A stretch of 59,383 nucleotides of DNA from an uncultured Bacilli bacterium (lineage in GTDB: Bacteria > Bacillota_I > Bacilli_A > RF39 > UBA660): positions 1-59,383 of the forward strand of contig CANRCX010000008.1 in the NCBI GenBank assembly GCA_947629235.1, in the 5' to 3' direction. This document shows positions 21,201-29,363 of this stretch, piece after piece (the first letter of the stretch is position 1; every line of letters begins with the position of its first letter). The notes beneath the pieces were generated by a model. The model had not been told where the DNA came from. It saw nothing but the letters and a program-made list of their open reading frames with translations, and made no database searches. Made by a program: the position numbers and the translations under genes.

Positions 21201-21304
21201 GTTTTATCTGCTATAATATTAATGCTTTCATTAGCATATGCATTTATTGGTAATATAATAGCACATAGAATTACAATTATAAAATTTTTTATTCTGTTTT
21301 TCAT
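12263..21304 (-). CDS. giant cell-surface M26-like (IgA1 protease/Zmp family) zinc metalloprotease with cohesin-like, twin-TM, dockerin-like and tandem beta-repeat modules
   Basis: Signal peptide; cohesin-like N-domain; TM pair; GDINNDGIKDYDDAR/YDVNNDGKVSITDSA EF-type repeats; seven repeats with LKDxP and YDLDS motifs; GLUG-like region; HETAHNID...GGEDYAD gluzincin site. Confidence 0.85.
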   Translation of the reverse strand: MKNRIKNFIIVILCAIILPINAYANESINIIADKTELTNNDTVTLMVDLNYNEPLYSFISELSYDKNVFENLKTYNFQEQDEWSDIVFNEENNKFALLNKSGQNSSHLFIIKLFVKDAPLAGNTKISLKNTQASDGQKDIDFNDATLTLNINYKGNTEASYTKVKNEIKNILIVKTNKPLVYTLYSLILILIILLILVNSDLLDETSLMKKVNKKHINIALSSILVLSIITTSILLIINANKGDINNDGIKDYDDARSINEYLIDITNENNNINSKDYDVNNDGKVSITDSAITESNTTNTTNYKVTLQKENIDKYSNKDTDITLKFTAKINPNNVKIKEVFINNTRYKVNENNNIYSVVLKSSKNSGIETFKITKVVLSNGREVEVTDLIFNVDILKSTPKIENFFYENNKITFNINDIDSSLKSANIKIVNGKVSETDFNKNKVIFEKNIDIKSKNITLNTTLEYGKVYTVLITGSYDLDTNKLDNTSNSYTNKTLYYETITNGEVNITPLDNSTNIFVNQNEKFDFEFTAKINPKSLNQTIKKIVIDNKEYDVTYKNNKYIVSLDSSDTFGVKIYKINSVILNDNTVVLCNYDIKFEVLKQKPEVIDFMYHEKENKISFTLNNDNKALENAKLIITDIESNKVVYNSNLNLDIRNFEYKLNLESGKRYNIDIEASYDLDSNKDNKKNEFTGSIFNYELHIYDISLTHYSESLYHANKNSEVELKFNAKVVPIDNYAIVTKVSIGNDHYLPTSYGNGTYGFKLTTPEHAGLNTYTIDKITLDDNKISKELSFDVDVLKDAPTIEDFFVDESLDVPVITFNLIDNDNSFNDGEIIIKKENKEVEKVNITKGSNTIKLSEILDNLDSGQIYTADIKVNYDLDSDKNNGLNTHSDYLIKDHEIKIYRSEVKLSNKNKDYYFKKEETKQIYIDATVVPGNPKILAFIMEDGTEVPAYKEDDLYYINITAPNESGIEEYNIEKLILENDVKIKGNLKIEIDVLKDTPYINKINISEDNSSLSYELVDTDSALSKATISIYSKDKQVLSEILEKSKTINYKFNDAETYNVKVIGSYDLDSVEEDKNNIYTNEEMYNHSFLVGGDYNFTLSDVSITDAIKNNQKPVITFTSTNTKGAKVEEVTLDNKVYKVNNIKDNYYEVIINDAKLDFGKHDITFNSIKLNTLKTYNNQTDFNVNKLSYTVLKEAPSIEYMNLTNDSNNKTITAKYKLKDDNLSLAKLKAVLVDSTDKIIDSKEILPEELFLSESNGVTLSYDKNTDGNYTFKLIADYELSEKYKYNSQNLKEANIFIQNDEIYIDEITLKKSKYVTKNQKNYEISYDVHVGENIKTNNGKTYSRLSQISVNGVNYIPNGESTQKPRTYKGKIGITTPSKAGVYTLSTNRVQLELNTYYDKQNNYYSVPKKEIQIEVLKDKPTIENLKITSEDYDKQTVTLEFEVKVDETATKEDESFIEGSVTLGSTQKTITRGKNTIVFDNVEKDKNLDLIFKATYDLDSDYFEEENDENTYTNDVIYKTKYELYNSKDTEIELTNGTSISKNNDSYFEKDETVKATFKVNNDLGELDIDKVVIKDKEYKLTKNDEIYEFTYPAYNTFGEKEISITSVILNNGKTINLTKPYIIKLEVLKDIPKITNFKYEVTKDKIKITSTLKNTDISIVGSAHIKVTSSNGKVLIDDKYKEEFEIEKDNSSRYYVEITCDYDRDNDTAKNSNNYVQDYQLLDELISLNSNTIELKDINDINLYKIETIDNNETAKIIDEISKSELEKNKDKYFVEINMDNMPSIRTKIKDVTEENGHLILVLDYKYLTLERKEEINLKIDLGEIKEDVVINETHPNTAFEILLQKLAKNENVTLDKNYDASSIKTDGKYYVESYTGTLDGNGFIIKNLNKPLFNKIDNATIKNLRLEDVTMPSKEGNGTIANEAKDSTIEKVTIKKYYKENNEGKVGVFFGTSNNTTINECSATDFNINAGWANLQQIGGFVGNSEKTTIKNSYAIGKIPGGWNFRAGLVGIANNSTFENNYVKVEIGGGMGQENVFDIASGSNNIFKNNVSLTSGFKHRPMSGFKESDNNYYVDALENEDINFTGFTKITKEGLTEDFFKSLGFSEEIWSFDDVSYDNTPIFNAQKIEDLKGTKNKEFDKNKIVLYKNLEKLMPFYKTDNIIEIAKSVTDENLNNKEIAHIIPVDSKGNIVSYLTTDNPKTISKLKIVFKDNTHIEYKVLYDNTYDMVASYHIKALGIDYNYDHYIIDSNSQVVNDLTNYLKGLNYTNSLDVLTANSDSRIYKDFYNETTSKELKEFVLKFLSNTNYTNTTNYDEINNYIISSVKKDNKIEKVLYMYNYFRRFYDLDIDGMKLYDFMLFNMEGFDSSLTAEKVTELYFAKNENFDTGATGTRYASVLSSYTKQPNIAKFVEYMVTEFGDGNLDEWTKNQFKGYLVEIPVDGAEDEVQYTLWDHFINEDANYKPHRDYDMMLPILTLPKNAAYIISTPVQYVIGAQRSYIEDPENLYEQSILRRRIQSYADRMSTYYATAYKILRDPKIFNDIHTFHLDKRYAYDENGVMVYQQVGTEEPFHKNFNEVTNRWQTSDGNAAVAWGDRIDWSAEGLMDGYIDKELAEELKKPLQEYTYHTFTHETAHNIDARLFLRNNGRRFDAGGEDYADSNLMQSFGPNDIVMNLSVHYDKDTQIGSNLDPSRIDTPEKVQDFYEKVFETIYVMDYIEAQAFLQLSSEDKAEIGIKVTYPNEEKYTEDGNLYRAYQTTGFNQIDASEWDKMTLETVYDLIDNRIMKYAGVYKYASRGSNSYGGEGINTAHWYQPNNPYGRPDSYALKWIAYEMLGYRGYDDGYIEYNSNIHSVKKKIYNDIDNPSKGTTEVNYKTDNMAIETISNGKYTNIDEYKKARFKETEDNLPYLKEIDVNEYVQKLYDALVKDAESTRVGLAEKMKNNPNCLNDYWCRVDVSNRRSYPESTKVRQEIYYTLKNSTNDFEDEIFSDEILQTIDFTVKK

Positions 21305-21496
21305 TCAACTTCACCTCTAAAATATTAAATTCAATAATTAATTTTATATGTAGTAATTATTATTTAAATACATATATATATATAAATTATACTATTTTAT
21401 ATGCATTAAAACAAGAACAATTACTTAAATTTCAGTGCTATATTATAACATAAATGATATATTATTTCAATTATAATTAATAAAATATAATAAAAA

Positions 21497-21545
21497 GTTA
21501 AAAGTATAAAAAAAGACATTCATATGAATCATGAATGTCCTTTTA
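21497..21545 (-). terminator. hairpin downstream of the NAR-rich small ORF
   Basis: AAAAGACATTCAT...ATGAATGTCCTTTT. Confidence 0.6.
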
Positions 21546-21552
21546 AATTAGA

Positions 21553-21684
21553 CTAACGTGCTCTTGAGTTATTTTTTGCATTACTTCTACTTCTAGAATT
21601 ACTTTTTGCATTGTTTCTTGCATTATTTCTAGCATTAGAAGAACATCTAGAATTATTTCTAGCATTATTTCTAGCATTAGCCAT
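21553..21684 (-). CDS. 43-aa low-complexity Asn/Ala/Arg/Ser repeat protein
   Basis: Manual translation MANARNNARNNSRCSSNARNNARNNAKSNSRSRSNAKNNSRAR; strong GGGTGGTGA RBS; downstream terminator. Confidence 0.65.
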   Translation of the reverse strand: MANARNNARNNSRCSSNARNNARNNAKSNSRSRSNAKNNSRAR

Positions 21685-21746
21685 ATTTTATCACCACCCA
21701 TTATTATTATGGTAATATTTCATTTTATAATGTATATAATTTTAAT

Positions 21747-22496
21747 ATGAATATGGAAATAATTGGTCCTTTAATATTATCTTTAATTGCTGGACTTTCT
21801 ACAATAATTGGATGTATATTTATATTTTTTAAAATTAAAAAAGTAAATGAATTTATAGTGTTTTCTCTTGCATTTTCAATGACTATAATGACAATTGTAT
21901 CATTATTTGATTTACTTCCTAATTCACTTAATACTATACTAGAAAATTATGGAATTATATTTGGAATTATAATATCAATACTTACATTTTTACTTGGATA
22001 TTTATCTATAGATAAAATTAATAAAAAAATTAAGTCAAAAAATAATAATTCTTCATTATATAGAATTGGTATTTTATCTATGATTTCATTAATGTTACAT
22101 AATTTTCCAGAAGGAATTGCTGTTTTTATGAGTGCATATACAGATTTTTCAATAGGAATTAAATTATGTATCGCGATTATGCTTCATAATATACCAGAAG
22201 GTATAGCAATAGCAGTTCCAATGTATTATGGAGGAGAAAACAGAAAAAATGTAATTAAAATGACTATGTTATCTGGTCTTGCAGAACCACTTGGAGCATT
22301 ACTTTCTTACATTATATTAAAGAATTATATAAATGATGTAATGCTGTCATATATTTTAATATTTGTATCTGGACTTATGATTAGTTTATCATTAAATGAT
22401 ATTTTAAAAGAAATACTAAAATATAATAATAAAATATATTTAATTATTGGTATAGTTATTGGATTATTATTCTTTTTAATATTATCAATATTATAA
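21747..22496 (+). CDS. ZIP family metal transporter (ZupT-like)
   Basis: MLHNFPEGIAVFMSAY and MLHNIPEGIAIAVPMYYGG motifs. Confidence 0.88.
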   Translation: MNMEIIGPLILSLIAGLSTIIGCIFIFFKIKKVNEFIVFSLAFSMTIMTIVSLFDLLPNSLNTILENYGIIFGIIISILTFLLGYLSIDKINKKIKSKNNNSSLYRIGILSMISLMLHNFPEGIAVFMSAYTDFSIGIKLCIAIMLHNIPEGIAIAVPMYYGGENRKNVIKMTMLSGLAEPLGALLSYIILKNYINDVMLSYILIFVSGLMISLSLNDILKEILKYNNKIYLIIGIVIGLLFFLILSIL

Positions 22497-22559
22497 TATG
22501 TTAAATATGTGAAAAATGATATGTGTGTTATTGAAAGAAAGTGCTTTAAGTGATAATAT

Positions 22560-23930
22560 ATGATTATGCAAAAGATAAAAAAGAAAAGAAAATTGAAGAA
22601 AAAATATAAAAGAATTCTTAAAAAAATAATAAGATTTATTTTTACTATTTGTTTTTTAGCTATAATTTTATTATTCTTATATTTAATATTTGGTGGTTTT
22701 AACAGACCAGTTAAAGATGAAAGAATAGTAAAATCATTTAGTTATGAAGATAATAAAATAATATTAAAAACTAGAAATCATGAAAAAGAATTATATTGTA
22801 TTTTATCAAATGAAACACCTACTTTAGATAATGAAAATTGGTCATTAGTAGAAAATAATGAATGTAAAAGTAATATTGATATTAATAATTATAAATTATA
22901 TATTAAAACAGAAGATAAAATTATATATTCTAGTGATAATGATAAAGATGTTTATTTAGAAGTAAATGAAAATAAAAATAAAATTTATTTAGCTGTTAAT
23001 GGTACATATAATTTTTATAATAAAATAATTGGTAATAGTAAAAGTATTAAAATAAGTAATACTAATAGTGAAATAGCTAATATTAGTGAAAATGGAATTA
23101 TTAAAGGTATTAAACCAGGAAATACTACTATTAGTGTAAAATATAATAAAAAAGAATATAAAATTGATGTATTAGTTACTGATTTAATAACAGTAATGCC
23201 AAAGGGTGGATATGACTATAAAAAAGGATATTTAGCTTGTAATAAATATAGTAAAGAAGATAATGATTTAATAGATGAAATACTTAAAGATAGAATAAAT
23301 GATGCTGGATATAAAACAAGAGCTGGAGCTGTTGAAGCAGCAAGATTTTTAACATTAGAGTTTCCATATAGAATAAATTATTTTTATGAAAATGGAAGAC
23401 AAACTACAAATAATGTAGATGGTGAAGGAAGATATTATCATGTAGGATTTTATTTAGATTCGTCTAGATATAAAAATATTACTGGATCTAGTACTGGTCC
23501 AAAAGCATGGGGATGTTCAATGTACTCTAACCCTGCTCATAGAAATATTGATAATGGACTTGACTGTAGTGGTTTTGTATCGTGGGCACTTTTAAATGCA
23601 GGATTTGATGTAAAAGATGTAGGAGCAGGTTTTTCAGATAATAGTGATTTAACTGATTTTGGTGAATTAAAAAGTCTTACTACTACTCTTGCTAAATCAA
23701 ATACAATTAAAGTTGGTGATTTACTTCATAGTTATGCTGCTGGTGGTCATATTGGAATAATAGTTGGTATAGATGATAACTATTATTATGTAGCTCAAGC
23801 ATTATGGTATGATGAAATTGGAGTTGTTATAACTAAATATAAAAAATCAAGTTTACCATCATCTTTCCCTCATGTAGTACTTATGGATAAATATTATAAA
23901 AAAGATGGTAATTTAACTAATATGTGGTAA
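22560..23930 (+). CDS. membrane-anchored NlpC/P60-like cell-wall hydrolase with BIG2-like domain
   Basis: N-terminal TM, SNSEIANISENGIIKGIKPGNTTISVKY (BIG2), GLDCSGFVSWALLNAGF and AAGGHIGIIVGID. Confidence 0.8.
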   Translation: MIMQKIKKKRKLKKKYKRILKKIIRFIFTICFLAIILLFLYLIFGGFNRPVKDERIVKSFSYEDNKIILKTRNHEKELYCILSNETPTLDNENWSLVENNECKSNIDINNYKLYIKTEDKIIYSSDNDKDVYLEVNENKNKIYLAVNGTYNFYNKIIGNSKSIKISNTNSEIANISENGIIKGIKPGNTTISVKYNKKEYKIDVLVTDLITVMPKGGYDYKKGYLACNKYSKEDNDLIDEILKDRINDAGYKTRAGAVEAARFLTLEFPYRINYFYENGRQTTNNVDGEGRYYHVGFYLDSSRYKNITGSSTGPKAWGCSMYSNPAHRNIDNGLDCSGFVSWALLNAGFDVKDVGAGFSDNSDLTDFGELKSLTTTLAKSNTIKVGDLLHSYAAGGHIGIIVGIDDNYYYVAQALWYDEIGVVITKYKKSSLPSSFPHVVLMDKYYKKDGNLTNMW

Positions 23931-23933
23931 TAA

Positions 23934-23964
23934 AAATAAGCTTATTAATTTAAGCTTATTTTAT
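23934..23964. terminator. bidirectional terminator
   Basis: AATAAGCTTA-TTAAT-TTAAGCTTATT. Confidence 0.65.
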
Positions 23965-24518
23965 ATTAGAAATAAATGTTCTATTAGTATTTTAATTCCA
24001 AATAGAATTAATACTACTCCACCTACTATTTGAGATATATTTTTATATTTACTTTCAAAAGTATTACCAATTTTAACTCCAATAGAACATAAAATAAATG
24101 TAACTATTCCAATTATTAATGAAACATAAATAATATTAGTAGTATATACAAATCTATATGCTATACCAAATGTTAATGCATCTATACTAGTTGCAATAGA
24201 CAAAATAATTAAAGATTTAAAATTTAAACTATTATATTCATTATTTTTATTATTTTTAGTTTCATATATCATTTTAATACCAATAAATAAAAGTATACTA
24301 AAAGCAACATAATGATCAATGCTTTTAATTAGATGATTAAATGTATCTCCAAGTATAAATCCAATTATTGGCATTAATGATTGAAATATACCAAAACTAA
24401 ATCCAACTATTAAATATTTTTTAATATTATTATTTAATGAAAGCCCATAACATATAGATATAGCTACCGCGTCAGCTGCAAGGGCAAAACTTACTAATAG
24501 AATTTCAATTATATTCAT
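23961..24518 (-). CDS. MntP/YtaF-like manganese efflux family membrane protein
   Basis: LLVSFALAADAVAISICYGL and SIATSIDALTFGIAYRF repeats. Confidence 0.8.
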   Translation of the reverse strand: MNIIEILLVSFALAADAVAISICYGLSLNNNIKKYLIVGFSFGIFQSLMPIIGFILGDTFNHLIKSIDHYVAFSILLFIGIKMIYETKNNKNNEYNSLNFKSLIILSIATSIDALTFGIAYRFVYTTNIIYVSLIIGIVTFILCSIGVKIGNTFESKYKNISQIVGGVVLILFGIKILIEHLFLI

Positions 24519-24559
24519 TTATATCACATTAAATTATATTTTAATATAATTTAAAAATA

Positions 24560-25411
24560 CTATAATTTATCAATAAAATTTAATTTATCTATTGTATCCT
24601 TCCCTATTATATCATTTGCAATATTTACAAGTTTATCATAAGAAAGTATTTGTCCTTTAAAATGAGCATCTATTCCATATAAAACTTTAATATCATAGTT
24701 TGATGCTATTTGCCAAAATCTTCTATTTGGATATCTTACTCTACTTAATAATTCATTTTTTTCTTCAAGAGTTAAACTATCATAATTTCTATTCCATAAA
24801 AATACTCTTCCATATATATTACCAAAATTTATTTCAAGTGGAATATTATATTTTTCAGCACTTTTACAAATCATATGAGTTATTTTTTCTTCTATATCTT
24901 CAAAATTATTCATAGATAACATAAATATATCAGGGTGAGCTAAAATAGATACAATACCTAATTTAAAAGCTTCATCTATATAATTTGCATATCTAATTAG
25001 TTCATCATTATTAAATTCATTTCTTCCAAATATTTTAAGATTTTTATTATCATCATAAATAAAATGTTGACCTAATATTAAAATATCTGTTTCATTTTTA
25101 AGCTCTTTTAAATTTTCTTCTTCACCAGGTAAATATTCTATTTCATAACCTGTTTTAATATTTATATTTTCTTTATATTTTTCTTTTAAATGTTTTATAC
25201 TACTTAAATAATCTTCTCTTTCTTGATAGTTCATTCTCATATTAGTTCTTTTATCTATTTTTACTTTTTCTGGTGCATGATCAGTAAAAGCAATATCTTT
25301 AAATCCCATTTTAATATACTCAAGGATATAATCTTCATCACTTTGATTATAATCTGCATGACCACATCTATATGTATGAGTATGATAATTAAATTTTTGC
25401 ATGTTTTTCAC
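24560..25411 (-). CDS. PHP-domain phosphatase (histidinol-phosphatase-like)
   Basis: YHTHTYRCGHAD, DIAFTDHAPE, GIDAHF motifs. Confidence 0.8.
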   Translation of the reverse strand: MKNMQKFNYHTHTYRCGHADYNQSDEDYILEYIKMGFKDIAFTDHAPEKVKIDKRTNMRMNYQEREDYLSSIKHLKEKYKENINIKTGYEIEYLPGEEENLKELKNETDILILGQHFIYDDNKNLKIFGRNEFNNDELIRYANYIDEAFKLGIVSILAHPDIFMLSMNNFEDIEEKITHMICKSAEKYNIPLEINFGNIYGRVFLWNRNYDSLTLEEKNELLSRVRYPNRRFWQIASNYDIKVLYGIDAHFKGQILSYDKLVNIANDIIGKDTIDKLNFIDKL

Positions 25412-25414
25412 TCC

Positions 25415-25972
25415 TTAGTTTACAATTTTTATATTCATATCTATTCCTTGATTATTATATAAGTAATAATCTAATAAAATTCTATCTACTTTTTCTTTAT
25501 CCAATTTATTACTAGTATCATATACATATGGTGTATATAAAACATCAAATAATAAATAAGTTGAAGCTATTTCTTTAAATCCAAGATTTTTATAAAATAA
25601 AGCTCTTTTATGTCTAATAATATTTTCTTCATCTGTTCCTACATTCTCTTTTTCAATTTCAAAGCATATTCCATTATTACTAGCCATATTAATTAATATT
25701 TTTATAGCCATAGTTCCATATCCTTGATTTTGATATTCGTGAAATATACCAAAATAATCTACATAATATGGATAATCATTATATAATTTTTCAAGAAGAA
25801 CAAATCCTACAGTAATATCATTTACTTTAAAAATATAAAATTCTTCAACTCCATCATTATAACTTTTTGTAATTTTATCAAAATTTCTTCTTTCAATTTC
25901 TGGAAATAATGATTCATATTTACTATAAATATTATTTACAAATTCATTTATTGTTATTTTTTCTATTATCAT
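25415..25972 (-). CDS. GNAT family N-acetyltransferase
   Basis: YFGIFHEYQNQGYGTMAIKILI acetyl-CoA binding motif. Confidence 0.75.
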   Translation of the reverse strand: MIIEKITINEFVNNIYSKYESLFPEIERRNFDKITKSYNDGVEEFYIFKVNDITVGFVLLEKLYNDYPYYVDYFGIFHEYQNQGYGTMAIKILINMASNNGICFEIEKENVGTDEENIIRHKRALFYKNLGFKEIASTYLLFDVLYTPYVYDTSNKLDKEKVDRILLDYYLYNNQGIDMNIKIVN

Positions 25973-25974
25973 AA

Positions 25975-27150
25975 CTATTCACCTTTTATTACTAATTTAC
26001 ATACACATTCTATATGTTTTGTTCTTGGAAACATAGATGCAGCTGATATATCATCAAGAATATAATTATCTAACTTATCTATATCTCTTTTTAATGTATT
26101 TGGATTACATGAAATATATACTATTTTATTTGAATTACTATTATTTAAATACTCAATAACATCATTTGAAAGTCCACTTCTTGGAGGGTCTACTATTATA
26201 GCATCATAACTTCCTTTTATATTTTTAGCATCATCATTTATAAATTCAATATTATTAATATTATTTAGTTTTAAATTAATATTAGCATTTTCAATTGAAG
26301 TTGAATTTATTTCTAATCCAGTAATGTGTTTAAAATTGTCTTTTAAATATATACCTATAGTTCCAGTACCACAATATAAATCTAAAAGTGTATCACCAAA
26401 GCCTATATATGATTTAGCTTTATCATATATTAATTTCATTACTTCATTATTTACTTGATAAAAAGAATTTGGATAAATACTATATTTTATATTATCAATT
26501 GTATCTACTAAATATTCTTCTCCTTTAATATATTTATTATTTATATAAAGGCAATCACAATCTATATTTTTTAAATCAATATTCTCATTATTAGCACTTA
26601 TATTAATCATTATTTTATCACTAATACATCTAATCATTATTTCATTAATATTATCTAAATTATATTTTTTTATTTCATTTAATTTTAAGTTAATTTTAGG
26701 GTTTAATAAGTAACAATAATCTATTTCACATAAATTATGTGTTTTATCATTAAAATAGCCTAATTTTCCATTTAAAACATGGAATGTAACTTTATTTCTA
26801 TAATATAATTCATTATTATTAATTAAATAATTAATTTTAGTATTAAATAATTTTTCTAAATAATTAATTTTATTATTTATTTCATTTGAATAAGTTGTAT
26901 GAAGAAAATTACATCCACCACAAATATCATAATATTTACATTCTACATCAATTCTTTTATTACTTTTAAATATAATATTTAATATTTTACCTACTGCATA
27001 ATGTTTATTTATTTTAATAATTTCTATTTCTATTTCTTCATCTTTAAGAGCAGATTTAATAAATATAACAAAATTATCTATTTTAGCAATACCATTACCT
27101 ATATTATCTTCATCAATAATTTTAATTTTGTATTTATCCCCTATTTTCAT
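25975..27150 (-). CDS. 23S rRNA (uracil-5-)-methyltransferase, RlmD/TrmA family
   Basis: CGGCNFLH cluster motif, LLDLYCGTGTIGIYL, VDPPRSGL, YISCNPNTLKRD. Confidence 0.9.
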   Translation of the reverse strand: MKIGDKYKIKIIDEDNIGNGIAKIDNFVIFIKSALKDEEIEIEIIKINKHYAVGKILNIIFKSNKRIDVECKYYDICGGCNFLHTTYSNEINNKINYLEKLFNTKINYLINNNELYYRNKVTFHVLNGKLGYFNDKTHNLCEIDYCYLLNPKINLKLNEIKKYNLDNINEIMIRCISDKIMINISANNENIDLKNIDCDCLYINNKYIKGEEYLVDTIDNIKYSIYPNSFYQVNNEVMKLIYDKAKSYIGFGDTLLDLYCGTGTIGIYLKDNFKHITGLEINSTSIENANINLKLNNINNIEFINDDAKNIKGSYDAIIVDPPRSGLSNDVIEYLNNSNSNKIVYISCNPNTLKRDIDKLDNYILDDISAASMFPRTKHIECVCKLVIKGE

Positions 27151-27199
27151 GTTACCTCCATAATAAAAGTAAATAAGAAATATTAAAACTTATTTACAA

Positions 27200-28357
27200 T
27201 TATTTTCTTAATTCATCAAATATAGAATTACCAATACCAAGAGAATTCTTAATATTAAAGTTATCTAAAATAGTAGCACCAACATCAGATAGTGTATCTC
27301 TATCATCAAGTCTTTTACCTTTTTTAAATTTAGTATTATATATGATTATTGGTACCATTTCTCTTGTATGATCACTTCCTTTAAATGTAGGATCACATCC
27401 ATGATCAGCAGTTAATATAAGTAAATCATCTTGTTTTAAATTTTTAAGTAATATTGGTAAATAATAATTAAATTCTTCTAAGCATTTTAAATAACCACTT
27501 CTATCTCTTCTATGACCATAAGAACTATCAAAATCGTTGAAATTTGCAAATAAAAGTCCATCAAAATCTCCTTTTGCAAAATCAATAACTTTTAACATTG
27601 TATCTATATTATCTTTTGTTTTAATACTAACTCTTATACTTTTATTATTAAATAAATCACCAATTTTACCTATTGTAATAGTAGGTATATTATTTCTATC
27701 TAGTAAATCAAGTACATTAATTGGTGGATCTATAGTAAAATCTTTTCTTTTAGCAAGTCTTTTAAAATCTCCTACTTTTCCTGTAAAAGGCCTTGCTATT
27801 ACTCTTGCAATATTATATTCTTCACTTTTTACTATATTAAATACTTTTTCACATATATCATAAAGTTCATCTATACTTACAATATCTTCATGAGCAGCTA
27901 TTTGTAATACTGAATCACATGATGTATATACTATAACTGCTCCTGTTTTCATATGCATTTCTCCAAGTTCATTTATAATATGTATCCCATCATCACTTAC
28001 ATTTCCAATAACTTCTCTATTTATAGCATGTTGTATTTTTGATATTAATTCAAGTGGAAATCCATCTTTATATATTTTATATGGCTTTTTTGGAATAGCT
28101 CCCATTAATTCATAATGACCATTTAATGAGTCTTTTGCTTTTGACATCGGATTTGCTCTCATATATAAAGATACTATTTTTTCTTCATCTTTTCCAACTA
28201 ATGAAGTTAATCCTAATTTTTCAAGTACATCTAAATTATATTTATCTCCTATAGTATGTAAAAGAGTATTAGCTCCTTCATCATCATATTTATAAGCATC
28301 AAGAGTTGAACCTATACCCAAACTATCTAAAACTATTAAAAATACCCTTTTAAACAT
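27200..28357 (-). CDS. deoB: phosphopentomutase
   Basis: MFKRVFLIVLDSLGIGSTLDA, GHYELMG, ADHGCDPTFKGSDHTRE motifs; start reassigned from 28396. Confidence 0.92.
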   Translation of the reverse strand: MFKRVFLIVLDSLGIGSTLDAYKYDDEGANTLLHTIGDKYNLDVLEKLGLTSLVGKDEEKIVSLYMRANPMSKAKDSLNGHYELMGAIPKKPYKIYKDGFPLELISKIQHAINREVIGNVSDDGIHIINELGEMHMKTGAVIVYTSCDSVLQIAAHEDIVSIDELYDICEKVFNIVKSEEYNIARVIARPFTGKVGDFKRLAKRKDFTIDPPINVLDLLDRNNIPTITIGKIGDLFNNKSIRVSIKTKDNIDTMLKVIDFAKGDFDGLLFANFNDFDSSYGHRRDRSGYLKCLEEFNYYLPILLKNLKQDDLLILTADHGCDPTFKGSDHTREMVPIIIYNTKFKKGKRLDDRDTLSDVGATILDNFNIKNSLGIGNSIFDELRK

Positions 28358-29261
28358 TGTCACAACTCTCTTTCTTACTTCTATTAAAATGTTCATTATA
28401 ACTATCTTTTATAAAATTATTAGCAAGATGAGTATATACTTCAGTAGTAACTACATTTTCATGACCTAATAATTCTTGAACACTTCTGATATCCGCACCA
28501 CATTCAATCATATTAGTAGCAAAACTATGTCTTAATACATGAGGTGTTATTTCTTTATCTATACCTTGTTTCTTAGCTATTTCACCTATCATTTTATATA
28601 ATCCTTGTCTAGTAATTCTATTACCATGATTATTTAAAAATAATGCATCTGTTGGTTTTTGTTTTTTTACAAATAATTCTTCTCTATATTTATTTAAATA
28701 TAAATCAAGATAATTTACTGCTATTTTAGATATAGGAACTATTCTTTCTTTACTTCCTTTTCCATATACATTAACTACCATATTATTTAAATCAATATTA
28801 TTTATATCTAAATTAATAAGTTCACTTGCTCTAAGCCCAGTTGCATATAATAATTCAAGCATTGCTTTATTTCTATAATCAAAAGCTGTTTCTAAATCAA
28901 TATCTAATAATTTATTTACTTCTTCAATAGATAAATATTTAGGTAGTGCTTTCTTTCTTCTTAAACATTCTACATCTTCTGCTACATTTACATATCCTTT
29001 ATAAATAGATAAGTATTTAAAAAAACTTTTAATACTAGCTATTATTCTATTTACTGAACTTTCATTATAATTTGGAAGAGCATGTAATATATAATTATCA
29101 ATATCTTTTTTAGTTATATCATCTATTTTCTTATTTTCATATTCTAAAAAGAATCTAATATCTCTCATATAAGACTCTAATGTATTTTTACTATAATTTT
29201 TATCAATTTTTAAATAATCAATAAAATCATCTACAAATTCTTTATTATATATTTCAATCAT
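28350..29261 (-). CDS. tyrosine recombinase XerD/XerC family
   Basis: ATGLRASELINLDI, HVLRHSFATNMIECGADIRSVQELLGHENVVTTEVYTH. Confidence 0.9.
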   Translation of the reverse strand: MIEIYNKEFVDDFIDYLKIDKNYSKNTLESYMRDIRFFLEYENKKIDDITKKDIDNYILHALPNYNESSVNRIIASIKSFFKYLSIYKGYVNVAEDVECLRRKKALPKYLSIEEVNKLLDIDLETAFDYRNKAMLELLYATGLRASELINLDINNIDLNNMVVNVYGKGSKERIVPISKIAVNYLDLYLNKYREELFVKKQKPTDALFLNNHGNRITRQGLYKMIGEIAKKQGIDKEITPHVLRHSFATNMIECGADIRSVQELLGHENVVTTEVYTHLANNFIKDSYNEHFNRSKKESCDNV

Positions 29262-29363
29262 ATTATCACTAATATAATTATATAATAAATTGATTTTATT
29301 TAATAGTATTTTTACTTTAAATTTACAAATAAAGTTGGTAAAATAATAAATGTGGTGATTTAA

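Noticed and set aside
12263-21304. Repeated DNA words in the giant gene as a CRISPR array
   Set aside because: Repeats are protein-level (LKDxP, YDLDS), irregularly spaced and divergent; no constant-length spacers.
27537-27863. 108-aa ORF antisense to deoB
   Set aside because: Fully inside a well-supported housekeeping gene; typical AT-rich shadow ORF.
28350-29261. XerD-like recombinase as an integron/phage integrase
   Set aside because: Translationally coupled to deoB among housekeeping genes; consistent with a chromosomal Xer recombinase.
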